From positions 124,001 to 188,000 of the forward strand of contig NZ_JASNJD010000004.1 in assembly GCF_030164425.1 (NCBI RefSeq): a stretch of DNA of 64,000 bases, in the 5' to 3' direction. Positions within the stretch are counted from its first letter, which is position 1; each line of letters opens with the position of its first letter. The DNA comes from Pseudodonghicola flavimaris. GTDB lineage: Bacteria; Pseudomonadota; Alphaproteobacteria; Rhodobacterales; Rhodobacteraceae. Both the position numbers and the translations under genes were made by a program. Shown here piece after piece: positions 1 through 11,682 of this stretch. The notes under the pieces are model-generated. The model was not told the DNA's origin. It searched no databases and saw nothing but the letters and a program-made list of their open reading frames with translations.

Positions 1-2248
<2,248 letters not shown>

Positions 2249-2252
<4 letters not shown>

Positions 2253-3613
2253 GCCGAGACCTCCAGCACCGTGCCGGTGTCGCCCCGGTCCTCGGCGAAA
2301 TAGCGGCCCAGCATCGCCCGCGCGGTCTCCAGCCGATAGGCGGCGCTGGCCCGCATGTCGGAGAGCGGCGCGAAATCGGCATCGAACCCGGCCCCGGCCA
2401 TGCGGATGGTGCCGGCCTCCCAAGGTTGGCCCAGAAGGGCGCTTTCCACATGGCGGGCGCGTTTCGGGATGCCGGCCATGCCGCCGAAGGCGATCCGCGC
2501 GGCGGTGACGAGCCCATCCTCCACCGTGATGTTGAAACAGCCGCAGACGGCCGAGATATCCTGATCGAAGCGTTTCGACAGCTTGTAGCATTTCAGCCGG
2601 TCGGGCTGACGCGGGATGCTCACTGCCTCGACGAATTCGCCGGGCGCACGGTCCTGCTTGCCATAGTCGAGGAAGAAGGCCTCGATCGGCATCACCCGCC
2701 GCGCATCGCCTTTCCTCAGGTGCAGGCTCGCCCCCAACGCGATCAGCGCCGGCGGGTTGTCCCCGATGGGGGAGCCATTGGCGATATTGCCGCCGATGGT
2801 CGCCGCCGCCCGCACCTGGGTGGAGGCATAGCGGCGGATCATCTCGGCATAGGAGACGAAATGCGGCGCCAGCGCCGTGCGCACCGTGTTCATGTCGGTC
2901 ATCGCGCCGATGCGGATCGCCTCGGCGGTTTCTTCAACACCCTTCAGATCGTCGCAGCCGGCAAGGAAGATCACCGGATCGAGATCGCGCAGCCCCTTGG
3001 TCACCCAGAGTCCGACATCGGTGGCGCCGGCCACAAGCGTGGCCTCAGGCTGGGCGGCATAGGCCCGCGCCAGGTCATCGGCACTGGCGGGGCGGATCGG
3101 ATCGCCGCCACCGGCGGCAAAGGCGCCGTCGGCCGCCAGCCAGTCCGGCACCGGCGCGGCCGCCGCCGCCTCTGCCGCGCGCAGGATCGGCACATAGCCG
3201 GTGCAGCGGCAGAGGTTACCGGCCAGCGTGGTGGCATGGTCGCGATCGCCGTTCAGATGCGCCACCGCCATCGACATCACGAAACCGGGGGTGCAGAACC
3301 CGCATTGGTTGCCGTGGTGATCCACCATCGCCTGCTGCACCGGGTGCAGCTGGCCGTCGGGTCCGGCCAGCCCCTCGACCGTGCGCACCGCCTTGCCATG
3401 AAGCTGTGGCAGGAACAGGATGCAGGCGTTCAGCGCCCGGGCGCCGGTGGCATCGCGCACCATCACCGTGCAGGCGCCGCAATCGCCTTCGTTGCATCCT
3501 TCCTTGGTGCCGGTGAGCCCGCGCGCCTCGCGCAGCCAGTCCAGCAGCGTGCGCGTCGGCGCGACGCCCTGCAGCTCCACAGTCTCTCCGTTCAGAAGAA
3601 ACCTGATTGTCAT
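2249..3613 (-). CDS. xdhA: Xanthine dehydrogenase small subunit (2Fe-2S and FAD)
   Basis: A 454-residue electron-transfer subunit of xanthine dehydrogenase. The N-terminal ferredoxin-like domain has [11 protein letters not shown] (about residues 39-49). It is followed by the second 2Fe-2S domain with QCGFCTPGF and GNLCRCTGY. The FAD domain (about 175 onward) includes [14 protein letters not shown], and a CO-dehydrogenase flavoprotein C-terminal domain follows. It starts with ATG at 3613; no strong ribosome binding site is visible. Its stop overlaps the xdhB start. Length and domain order match the bacterial XdhA type. Together with xdhB it forms the heterodimeric purine-degrading enzyme. Confidence 0.95.
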
Positions 3614-4062
3614 AGATGAAACCGGTCGCCTTACCCCGTTGTGCCCAGAGCTGCCCCCTTCGATGCGACGTAGAAGGAAAGGCGGGCCTTGTCGTTCTTG
3701 ACCTCAAGGTTAGGAACAGCCTGCCCTTTGAGGCAAGAAAAACCGCGCGCCACAGCTTTGACGAGAAATCGCGGCTTTAACTCTAAGTCTTGGAAAAATA
3801 TGGTTTTCCCCGGCCTTGCCGGGACGGCCCCCGGGGAGCAATGCTGAAAGACCTTCAGGAAAATCCTTAAAATTCTGCCGTCTTTTTGAACTTTTCGTGA
3901 TCGGGCGCCGCGATATCCCCGTCGTCGCCTTCGATCTGGCGCAAATATCCTCGGGGGTGAATTGGCCCGGCAGGGCCAAGAGGGGGCAGACAGCCCCCTG
4001 CCGTGTCCCGCCGCCGATTGCCCCGGATTGCCGCCGTGCCGGTGCCGGCCTATCATGCCGGC
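3614..4062. other. Intergenic region between xdhA and dnaE
   Basis: This region separates the divergent xdhA and dnaE genes and should hold both promoters. Nothing between 3614 and 3924 resembles a conserved gene. It is A/T-richer than its surroundings around 3770-3900, with several short T and A runs. The dnaE-proximal part holds the first copy of the 76-bp repeat (3925-4000). I could not pick out a convincing promoter pair for either gene. Confidence 0.6.
3925..4000 (+). repeat. 76-bp direct repeat, copy 1 (upstream of dnaE)
   Basis: This copy is identical over 76 bases to 7679-7754 downstream of dnaE. It contains the arm TTCGATCTGGCGC, the core AAATATCC, an inner hairpin (TTGGCCCGGCAGGGCCAA) and a closing GGGGGCAGACAGCCCCC stem. 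Identity breaks off sharply on both sides. The repeat ends just before a possible upstream start of dnaE at 4003, which makes the ATG at 4063 the more likely start. Confidence 0.92.
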
Positions 4063-7000
4063 ATGAGCAGTTCCCCCCGATTCATCCACCTCCGCATCCA
4101 TACCGAATACTCTCTTCTCGAAGGCGCCGTGCGGCTGAAAAAGCTCGCCGGCCTCTGTGAGAAGATGCAGATGCCGGCGGTCGCGGTGACCGACACCAAC
4201 AACATGTTCTCCACGCTCGAGCTCTCGGTTACCCTGTCGGGCGCCGGGGTGCAGCCGATCATCGGCTGCCAGGTTGATCTGGCCTATGACGAGACCGCGG
4301 TCCCGGCGCCGGGCGGTCGGCAACAACAGCTGCCGATCGGCCCGCTGGTGCTGCTGGCGCAGTCCGAGACCGGCTACGAGCACCTGATGAAGCTCAACTC
4401 CTGCCTCTATCTGCGCGAGGACGGGCAGCCGCCGCATGTCACGCTCGACGATCTGGCGCAGCATTGCGACGGGCTGATCTGCCTCTCCGGCGGTCCGGAA
4501 GGGCCGGTGGGCCAGCTGCTGCAGCAGGGCCGGCGCGAGGAGGCGGAGGCGCTGATGCGCCGGCTGCACGGGTTCTTCGGTGACCGGCTCTATATCGAAC
4601 TGCAGCGCCATCCCGGCGAAGATGGGCTGCCGGCGGCGGAGCGGCTGACCGAGCGCGGCTTCGTCGAGATGGCCTATGCGATGGAGCTGCCGCTGGTCGC
4701 GACCAACGACGTCTATTTCCCCACCGCCGATATGTACGAGGCGCATGATGCGCTGATCTGTATCGCCGAGGGCGCCTATGTCGACCAGGCCGATCCGCGC
4801 CGGCATCTCACTGCGCAGCATTATTTCAAGTCGCAGCAGGAGATGATCACGCTCTTCGCCGATCTGCCCGAGGCGATCGAGAATACCGTGGAAATCGCCC
4901 GCCGCTGCGCCTTCATGGCCTACAAGCGGGCGCCGATCCTGCCGAAATTCGCCGATGACGAGGTCGAGGAACTGCGCAAGCAGGCCTGGGAGGGGCTGGA
5001 CAAGCGGCTGGCGGTGATCCCGCCGGCCGGCACGCGGGAGGATTACGAGGAACGGCTCAGGTTCGAGCTGGGCATCATCGAGCAGATGGGCTTCCCCGGC
5101 TACTTCCTGATCGTGGCCGACTTCATCAAGTGGTCGAAGCAGAACAACATCCCCGTCGGGCCGGGCCGGGGCTCGGGCGCGGGGTCGCTTGTGGCCTATG
5201 TGCTCACCATCACCGACCTCGATCCGCTGCGCTACTCGCTGCTGTTCGAACGGTTCCTGAACCCGGAACGGGTGTCGATGCCCGACTTCGACATCGACTT
5301 CTGCATGGACCGGCGGGAAGAGACGATTCACTACGTTCAGCAGAAATACGGCCGCGACAAGGTGGGGCAGATCATCACCTTCGGTGCCCTGCTGTCCAAG
5401 GCGGCGGTGCGCGATATCGGCCGGGTGCTGCAGATGCCCTATGGCCAGGTCGACCGGCTGTCCAAGATGATCCCGGTCGAGGGGGTGAAGCCGGTCTCGA
5501 TCGAAAAGGCTCTGCAGGACGAACCCCGCCTGCGCGAGGAGGCCCGCAACGAAGAGGTGGTCGAGCGGCTGCTGAATTACGGCATGAAGGTCGAGGGGCT
5601 GCTGCGGAACGCCTCCACCCACGCCGCCGGCGTGGTGATCGGCGACCGCCCGCTGGATGAGCTGGTGCCGCTCTATCGCGATCCGCGCTCAGACATGCCG
5701 GCAACCCAGTTCAACATGAAATGGGTCGAACAGGCCGGCCTGGTGAAATTCGACTTTCTCGGCCTGAAGACGCTGACGGTGATCCAGAACGCCGTCGACC
5801 TGATCAAGCAGTCGGGGCGGCACCTGCATATCGCCGCCAGCGGCGAGACGCTCTATGATCCGCCCGAAGGCGCGGTGGACGAGATCAACGCCATCCCGCT
5901 CGACGATCTGCCGACCTACAAGCTCTACGCCAATGCCAAGACGGTGGCGGTGTTCCAGGTGGAAAGCTCGGGCATGATGGATGCGCTCAAGCGCATGAAG
6001 CCCACCTGCATCGAGGATATCGTGGCGCTGGTGGCGCTTTACCGTCCCGGCCCGATGGAGAACATCCCGACCTATTGCGAGGTCAAGAACGGGATGAAGG
6101 AGCGTGAATCGGTCCACCCGCTGATCGACCATATCCTCGAGGAAACCCAGGGCATCATCGTCTATCAGGAACAGGTGATGCAGATCGCCCAGGTGATGGC
6201 GGGCTACAGCCTCGGCGGCGCCGACCTTCTGCGCCGCGCCATGGGCAAGAAGATCAAGGAGGCGATGGACGCCGAACGCCCGAAATTCGAGGAGGGCGCG
6301 GCCAAGAACGGCGTCGACAAGAAGAAGGCTTCCGAGGTCTTCGACCTGCTGGAGAAATTCGCCAACTACGGTTTCAACAAATCGCATGCCGCCGCCTATG
6401 CCGTGGTCTCCTATCAGACCGCCTGGCTCAAGGCGAACCACCCGGTCGAATTCATGGCCGGGGTGATGAACTGCGATATCCATCTGACCGACAAGCTGGC
6501 CACCTATTTCGAGGAGGTGAGAAAAGGTCTGGGGCTGCCCTGGGTGCCGCCCTGCGTCAACCGCTCAGAGGCCACTTTCAACGTGGTCGACGGCGAGCTG
6601 GTCTACGGGCTCGGCGCGCTGAAGAACGTGGGCCTCGACGCCATGCGTCTGGTCACCGCCGGCCGTCGCGCCGACGGGCCGGACCGGCCCTTCGCCACGC
6701 TCTATGATTTCGCCCGCCGCGTCGATCTGAAGAAGATCGGTAAGCGGCCGCTGGAGATGATGGCCCGCGCCGGCGCCTTCGACATGCTCGACCGCAACCG
6801 GCGGCGGGTGTTCGAAAGCCTCGATGCGTTGGTGGCCTATTCGGCGGCGATCCACGAACAGAAGGCCAGCGCCCAGGTCTCGCTCTTCGGCGAGGCGGGG
6901 GAGGATCTGCCGGAACCGCGGCTCAGCCCGATGTCGGACTGGCTGCCGGCCGAGCGGCTGGCCGAGGAATTCAAGGCGGTGGGCTTCTACCTCTCGGGCC

Positions 7001-7590
7001 ACCCGCTCGACGATTACATGGCGCCGCTGAAACGCCAGGGGGTACTGACTCTCGACGAACTGACCGCCAAGGCCGGGCGCGGCCCGCTGGTGGCCAAGCT
7101 CGCCGGCGTGGTCGCGGGCCGTCAGGAACGCAAATCCGCCCGCGGCAACCGCTTCGCCTTCGTGCAGATGAGCGATACCACCGGCGCCTTCGAGGTGACG
7201 CTGTTCTCCGAGGCGCTAGAAGCCTCGCGCGAGGCGCTGGAAACCGGCGCCAAGGTGGTGGTCACGGTCGAGGCGGCAATGGAGAGCGACCAGCTCAAGC
7301 TCCTGGGCCGCTCCGTCGCCCCGGTCGACGCGGCCGTGGCCCAGGCCGGCGCCACCGGGCTTCGGGTCTTTCTGGAAAGCCTCGGCGCGGTGGAGACGGT
7401 GGCCACCATCCTGGAGGATGCCGCCAAGGCCGCGCGTGGCGCCGCCCGCGGCCCGGTGCAGCTCTGTCTGATGGCGCCGGATCTGCCGGGAGAGGTGGAA
7501 ATGGATCTCGGCCAGGACTTCGCCATCAACCCGCAGATCAAGGGCGCGCTGAAGAGCCTCGACGGCGTGCTCTCGGTCGAGGAAATCTGA
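4063..7590 (+). CDS. dnaE: DNA polymerase III alpha subunit
   Basis: Replicative polymerase subunit of 1175 residues, the usual size for DnaE1. The order is an N-terminal PHP domain, palm/fingers with GPGRGSGAGSLVAY, and the catalytic aspartates in PDFDIDFCMDRR (about residues 407-418), then the beta-binding region and a C-terminal OB fold. The PHP metal ligands look degenerate (LRIHTEYS and VTDTNN in place of HxH and TDH), as in E. coli, so proofreading is expected from a separate DnaQ. I chose the ATG at 4063 because the open frame upstream runs into the repeat and gives a non-conserved leader. It lies alone between two copies of a 76-bp repeat. Confidence 0.96.
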   Translation: MSSSPRFIHLRIHTEYSLLEGAVRLKKLAGLCEKMQMPAVAVTDTNNMFSTLELSVTLSGAGVQPIIGCQVDLAYDETAVPAPGGRQQQLPIGPLVLLAQSETGYEHLMKLNSCLYLREDGQPPHVTLDDLAQHCDGLICLSGGPEGPVGQLLQQGRREEAEALMRRLHGFFGDRLYIELQRHPGEDGLPAAERLTERGFVEMAYAMELPLVATNDVYFPTADMYEAHDALICIAEGAYVDQADPRRHLTAQHYFKSQQEMITLFADLPEAIENTVEIARRCAFMAYKRAPILPKFADDEVEELRKQAWEGLDKRLAVIPPAGTREDYEERLRFELGIIEQMGFPGYFLIVADFIKWSKQNNIPVGPGRGSGAGSLVAYVLTITDLDPLRYSLLFERFLNPERVSMPDFDIDFCMDRREETIHYVQQKYGRDKVGQIITFGALLSKAAVRDIGRVLQMPYGQVDRLSKMIPVEGVKPVSIEKALQDEPRLREEARNEEVVERLLNYGMKVEGLLRNASTHAAGVVIGDRPLDELVPLYRDPRSDMPATQFNMKWVEQAGLVKFDFLGLKTLTVIQNAVDLIKQSGRHLHIAASGETLYDPPEGAVDEINAIPLDDLPTYKLYANAKTVAVFQVESSGMMDALKRMKPTCIEDIVALVALYRPGPMENIPTYCEVKNGMKERESVHPLIDHILEETQGIIVYQEQVMQIAQVMAGYSLGGADLLRRAMGKKIKEAMDAERPKFEEGAAKNGVDKKKASEVFDLLEKFANYGFNKSHAAAYAVVSYQTAWLKANHPVEFMAGVMNCDIHLTDKLATYFEEVRKGLGLPWVPPCVNRSEATFNVVDGELVYGLGALKNVGLDAMRLVTAGRRADGPDRPFATLYDFARRVDLKKIGKRPLEMMARAGAFDMLDRNRRRVFESLDALVAYSAAIHEQKASAQVSLFGEAGEDLPEPRLSPMSDWLPAERLAEEFKAVGFYLSGHPLDDYMAPLKRQGVLTLDELTAKAGRGPLVAKLAGVVAGRQERKSARGNRFAFVQMSDTTGAFEVTLFSEALEASREALETGAKVVVTVEAAMESDQLKLLGRSVAPVDAAVAQAGATGLRVFLESLGAVETVATILEDAAKAARGAARGPVQLCLMAPDLPGEVEMDLGQDFAINPQIKGALKSLDGVLSVEEI

Positions 7591-7604
7591 CGCCGCTGCG
7601 CGGG

Positions 7605-7665
7605 CGGGGGCGCTGCCCCCCTCGCCTGCGGCGAGTCCCCCGGGATATTTGGCTCCAGGTCGAAG
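7605..7665 (-). repeat. Palindromic repeat, inverted partner downstream of dnaE
   Basis: Read on the minus strand, this unit has the arm CTTCGACCTGG, the core CAAATATCCCGGGGGA, the inner hairpin CTCGCCGCAGGCGAG and the closing GGGGGGCAGCGCCCCC stem. It faces the direct-repeat copy at 7679-7754 head to head, with about 13 bases between them, so the pair forms a large inverted repeat right after the dnaE stop. The outer stem-loop could also act as a terminator, though it lacks a T run. Confidence 0.82.
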
Positions 7666-7678
7666 CGGGCAGCTCGCC

Positions 7679-7754
7679 TCGCCTTCGATCTGGCGCAAAT
7701 ATCCTCGGGGGTGAATTGGCCCGGCAGGGCCAAGAGGGGGCAGACAGCCCCCTG
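7679..7754 (+). repeat. 76-bp direct repeat, copy 2 (downstream of dnaE)
   Basis: This copy is perfectly identical to 3925-4000. Together the two bracket dnaE as direct repeats about 3.75 kb apart. It is also the right half of a head-to-head pair with 7605-7665. Confidence 0.92.
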
Positions 7755-7769
7755 TTCCCCACCTGAGGC

Positions 7770-7964
7770 TCAGTAGTGCGGCGGGCGTTCGTCGCCGTAG
7801 ATCACGCCGCCGGAGCCTTCGGCCTCGCGCTGGGCCTCGCGTTCCATCAGCATCTGGACCCGGCGGCCGAGCTTGTCGATCTCGGCCTGCTGGGCGGCGA
7901 CGATATCGCTCAGCTCCTCGACGGTGCGGATCAGGTGGGAGAGTCTTTCCTCGATTTGCTGCAT
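7770..7964 (-). CDS. slyX: SlyX family protein
   Basis: Small 64-residue protein starting MQQIEERLSHL. It is almost wholly a predicted coiled coil with heptad leucine and isoleucine spacing, and ends in the aromatic/proline tail ERPPHY. Both features are typical of SlyX, a conserved protein of unknown function. The start at 7964 is fixed by a strong ribosome binding site (AGGAGGT, 4 bases upstream); an in-frame ATG at 8045 would add an unconserved leader. It is convergent with dnaE across the paired repeat. Confidence 0.85.
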   Translation of the reverse strand: MQQIEERLSHLIRTVEELSDIVAAQQAEIDKLGRRVQMLMEREAQREAEGSGGVIYGDERPPHY

Positions 7965-8134
7965 CGGCACCTCCTGTGGGTAGGTCCGGCGGTCTGCCGG
8001 GGTTAGGGGGCAGATAGGCCCGGGACGGCTCTGGCGCAACGTCATATCGCGATGCGGTCCGGTTGGACTTGCGGCAGGGGCCGCCGCGCGCGAGCCTCGG
8101 GCGCAGATGAGGAGCGACGGTAGGGAGGCCCGGC

Positions 8135-8938
8135 ATGAGCATTCGGATCGAGACCGAGGGGGCGGTGCGCATCATTTCCATCGACCGGCCGGACGCGCGC
8201 AACGCGGTAGACCCGGACACCGCGCAAGCGCTGTTTGGCGCCTTCCTGGAGTTCGAGGCGGATGAGACGCTGGCCGTTGCCGTCCTGACCGGAACGGGGG
8301 GCAGTTTCTGTTCCGGCTTCGATCTGAAATCGGCCGGGTCCGGCGCGGCGGAGGCCTGGATCGCCGCCCTCGACATCCCGCCGGAGTGGCAGGACCCGAT
8401 GGCCGACCCGCGCCCCGGCCCAATGGGGCCGTCGCGGTTAATGCTGAAAAAGCCGGTGATCGCGGCGATCGAAGGCTATGCGGTGGCCGGCGGAATGGAA
8501 CTGGCGGCCTGGTGCGATCTGCGGGTGATGGCCGAGAGTGCGACCACCGGCGTTTTCTGTCGCCGCTGGGGGGTGCCGCTGATCGATGGCGGTACCGTGC
8601 GTCTGCCGCGGCTGCTGGGGCAGGGGCGGGCCAACGACCTGATCCTGACCGGCCGTCCGGTGGCGGCAGAGGAGGCGCTGTGCCTGGGCTTTGCCAGCCG
8701 GATCGTTCCGGCCGGCGGCGCGCTGGGGGCGGCGATCGATCTGGCGCGGGATCTGGCACGGTTTCCGCAGGGCTGTCTGCAGGCCGATCACCTGTCGGCG
8801 CGGCTGCCGCCGGCAGAGCTGGCCGCGGCGCTGCGGCGGGAATGGCGCTCCGCCACGGTGTTTCAGGCCGAAGGCCGGGCAGGGGCGGCGCGGTTCGCCG
8901 CCGGCAAGGGGCGCGGCGGCGTCTTTTCAGGGGGCTGA
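8135..8938 (+). CDS. Enoyl-CoA hydratase/isomerase (crotonase) family protein
   Basis: A 267-residue crotonase-fold protein. The oxyanion-hole segments are visible as GSFCSGFDLKS (about residues 54-64) and AIEGYAVAGGMELAAWCDL (about 110-128), followed by the family pattern GGTVRLPRLLG. The usual GxPE glutamate appears to be replaced (GVPLIDGG), so classical hydratase activity is uncertain and the substrate cannot be named. It is a single gene between slyX and hisS. Family membership is firm; the reaction is not. Confidence 0.88.
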   Translation: MSIRIETEGAVRIISIDRPDARNAVDPDTAQALFGAFLEFEADETLAVAVLTGTGGSFCSGFDLKSAGSGAAEAWIAALDIPPEWQDPMADPRPGPMGPSRLMLKKPVIAAIEGYAVAGGMELAAWCDLRVMAESATTGVFCRRWGVPLIDGGTVRLPRLLGQGRANDLILTGRPVAAEEALCLGFASRIVPAGGALGAAIDLARDLARFPQGCLQADHLSARLPPAELAAALRREWRSATVFQAEGRAGAARFAAGKGRGGVFSGG

Positions 8939-9088
8939 CCCCGGGATTGGCGGTGTGGGGGGCGGCATTCCCGTCGAAAACCGCAGGAAACCGGCCCGGG
9001 GCGGTGCCGCGACGGGTTTGCCCGCCTTGCTCCCCGCAGGGCCATGGGCTAGACCGCGCCGCGACACAGGATTGTGCAGGAGCCCGCG

Positions 9089-10594
9089 ATGGCCAAGCCC
9101 AAGAAAACCCCCCGCCCCAAGGCTGAAACGCCGAAAGGCTTCCGTGACTATTTCGGCGCCGAGGTCACTCAGCGCACCGAGATGCTGCGCAAGATCGCCG
9201 GGGTCTATCATCGCTATGGCTTCGACGCGCTGGAGAGCAGCGCGGTGGAGACGGTCGAGGCCCTGGGCAAGTTCCTGCCCGATGTCGACCGCCCGAACGA
9301 GGGCGTCTTTGCCTGGCAGGAGGCCGATGACGACGGCAAGGGCGACTGGATGGCGCTGCGCTATGACCTGACGGCGCCGCTGGCGCGGGTCTATGCCCAG
9401 CACCGCAACGATCTGCCGACGCCCTATCGCCGCTTTGCCATGGGGCCGGTCTGGCGCAACGAGAAACCTGGGCCGGGCCGCTATCGCCAGTTCTATCAAT
9501 GCGACGCCGATACCGTCGGCACCGCGGCGATGGCGGCGGATGCAGAGATCTGCGCGATGCTCTCCGATACGCTGGAAGAGGTCGGCATTCCGCGCGGCGA
9601 CTACCTGGTGCGGGTCAACAACCGCAAGGTTCTGAACGGCGTGCTTGAGGCGATGGGCGTGACCGATGAGGGGCAGGCGGCGGATGTGCTGCGGACCATC
9701 GACAAGTTCGACAAGGTCGGCGAGGCCGGTGTGCGCGAGCTGTTGGGCAAGGGGCGGCTCGATGCTTCCGGCGCCTATATCGACGGGGTGGGGCTGGCTG
9801 AGGCACAGGCCGAGCCGGTGATCGCCTTCCTGACCTCGAAAGGCACCGATGCGGCCGAGACCCTGGCCAATCTGCGCGCCGCCGTGGGCGAGAGCGCCGT
9901 CGGGGCCGCGGGCGTGGACGAGCTGGGCCAGATCGCCGATCTGCTGGCCGCCGGCGGCTATGGCCCCGATCGCATCGTGATCGATCCTTCGGTCGTGCGC
10001 GGGCTTGGCTATTATACCGGCCCGGTGTTCGAGGCTGAGCTGACCTTTGAAATCCTCGACGAGAAGGGCCGCAAGCGGCAGTTCGGATCGGTCGCGGGCG
10101 GCGGGCGCTATGACGGTCTGGTCAAGCGGTTCACCGGCCAGGAAGTGCCGGCGGTGGGCGTCTCCATCGGGGTCGACCGGCTGCTGGCGGCGCTGCGCGA
10201 AAAGGGCCGGGTGACCGGCCATGATGTCGGCCCGGTCGTCGTCACCGTGATGGATCGCGACCGCATGGCCGATTATCAGGCCATGGTGTCCGAGTTGCGC
10301 CAGGCCGGCATCCGGGCCGAGGTCTATCTGGGCAATCCGAAGAACTTCGGCAACCAGCTCAAATACGCCGACCGGCGCAACTCTCCGGTCGCGGTAATCG
10401 AGGGGGGCGACGAAAAGGCCGCCGGCATCGTGCAGGTCAAGGACCTGATCCTGGGCGCGCAGATCGCCGAGAACGCGACGCTGGAGGAATGGAAGGAACG
10501 GCCGAGCCAGTTCGAGGTGGCGCGCGGCGATCTGGTCGCCAAGGTGCGCGAAATCCTCGCGGCGCATGATCTGGATGAGCCGGAGTGGGACTGA
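9089..10594 (+). CDS. hisS: Histidyl-tRNA synthetase
   Basis: A 501-residue class II aminoacyl-tRNA synthetase that charges tRNA-His. Visible signatures are [10 protein letters not shown] near the N-terminus, a motif 2 region ([20 protein letters not shown]), the histidine-binding stretch [11 protein letters not shown] and motif 3 with GGGRYDGL, then an anticodon-binding domain. At about 500 residues it is longer than the E. coli enzyme (about 424) and is the divergent type found in many alphaproteobacteria. The ATG at 9089 follows AGGAG by six bases. It is the first gene of hisS-hisZ-hisG; hisZ starts on its stop (TGATG). Confidence 0.96.
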   Translation: MAKPKKTPRPKAETPKGFRDYFGAEVTQRTEMLRKIAGVYHRYGFDALESSAVETVEALGKFLPDVDRPNEGVFAWQEADDDGKGDWMALRYDLTAPLARVYAQHRNDLPTPYRRFAMGPVWRNEKPGPGRYRQFYQCDADTVGTAAMAADAEICAMLSDTLEEVGIPRGDYLVRVNNRKVLNGVLEAMGVTDEGQAADVLRTIDKFDKVGEAGVRELLGKGRLDASGAYIDGVGLAEAQAEPVIAFLTSKGTDAAETLANLRAAVGESAVGAAGVDELGQIADLLAAGGYGPDRIVIDPSVVRGLGYYTGPVFEAELTFEILDEKGRKRQFGSVAGGGRYDGLVKRFTGQEVPAVGVSIGVDRLLAALREKGRVTGHDVGPVVVTVMDRDRMADYQAMVSELRQAGIRAEVYLGNPKNFGNQLKYADRRNSPVAVIEGGDEKAAGIVQVKDLILGAQIAENATLEEWKERPSQFEVARGDLVAKVREILAAHDLDEPEWD

Positions 10595-11682
10595 TGGAGG
10601 ATCGTGCCAGGACGCTGACGCGCGCGGCAGAGCTGCGGGCCTATTTCGAAGCTGCCGGTGCCCGGCCGGTGGAAACTCCGGTGCTGCAGCCGGCGGAGCT
10701 GCTTCTCGACCTTTATGGCGAGGATATCCGCGGCCGCGCCTATGTCACCTCGGATGCGCTGCGGGGCGAACAGATGCTGCGCCCCGATTTCACCGTGCCG
10801 GTGGTGCAGATGCATATGCGCGAGGGGGCGGAGCCGGCGCGCTATACCTATGCCGGCGAGGTGTTCCGGCGGCAGGAACACGACCCCGACCGCGCCAATG
10901 AATTCGTCCAGGTCGGCTATGAGGTCTTCGACCGTGCCGATGCGGCGGCGGCGGATGCCGAGGTCTTCACCCGCATCGCCGGCGCGCTCTCCGGCCTGCC
11001 GCTGCGGGCGGCGACCGGCGATATCGGTATTCTCAAGGCGGCTGTGGCCGGGTTGCAGACCACTGCCGCGCGCAAGGCGGCGCTGATGCGCCACATCTGG
11101 CGGCCGCGCCGGTTCCGTGCGCTGCTCGATCGCTATGCCGGTCGGGCGGCGGTGCCGCCGGCCCGCGCCGCCCTGCTGGCTGCCGCGGACCCGATGGCCG
11201 AGGCCGGGCCGGTGATCGGCCGCCGCAGCGGCGCCGAGATCGTCCGGCGGATCGAGGCGCTGCGCGCCGATGCCGCCGCCGCGCCGGTCTCCGATCACGA
11301 ACTCCTGGGGCTGGAAACCCTGCTGGCGGTGCGCGAGACGCTGCCCTTCGCGCTGGAACGGCTGCGCGACGTGGCGGTCGATCTGCCGCAGATCACCCCG
11401 GCGGTCGATCTGCTCGAAGCGCGGATGGGGGCGCTGGCGGATCGCGGCGTCGATGTCGACAGCCTTGAGTTCGAGGCGAGCTATGGCCGCACCTCGATGG
11501 AATATTACGATGGATTCGTCTTCGGCTTCTACGCCGAGGGCCGGGCCGATCTGCCCCCGGTGGCCACCGGCGGGCGCTATGACGCGCTGACCCGGGCCTT
11601 GGGCGATGGGGCCGAAATCCCGGCGGTGGGCGGCGTGCTGCGTCCCGGGCTGATGCTGGCGCTGCAGGAGACGGGGCAATGA
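10594..11682 (+). CDS. hisZ: ATP phosphoribosyltransferase regulatory subunit
   Basis: A 362-residue catalytically inactive paralog of HisRS that binds the short HisG and confers histidine feedback control on the first step of histidine synthesis. It keeps the class II fold signatures (LRPDFTVPVVQMH, the YAGEVFRRQ motif-2-like stretch, GGRYDALTRALG) but lacks the anticodon-binding domain. The ATG at 10594 overlaps the hisS TGA by one base, and its TGA overlaps the hisG ATG, so the three genes should be translated together. An alternative GTG nine bases upstream is less likely. Confidence 0.93.
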   Translation: MEDRARTLTRAAELRAYFEAAGARPVETPVLQPAELLLDLYGEDIRGRAYVTSDALRGEQMLRPDFTVPVVQMHMREGAEPARYTYAGEVFRRQEHDPDRANEFVQVGYEVFDRADAAAADAEVFTRIAGALSGLPLRAATGDIGILKAAVAGLQTTAARKAALMRHIWRPRRFRALLDRYAGRAAVPPARAALLAAADPMAEAGPVIGRRSGAEIVRRIEALRADAAAAPVSDHELLGLETLLAVRETLPFALERLRDVAVDLPQITPAVDLLEARMGALADRGVDVDSLEFEASYGRTSMEYYDGFVFGFYAEGRADLPPVATGGRYDALTRALGDGAEIPAVGGVLRPGLMLALQETGQ

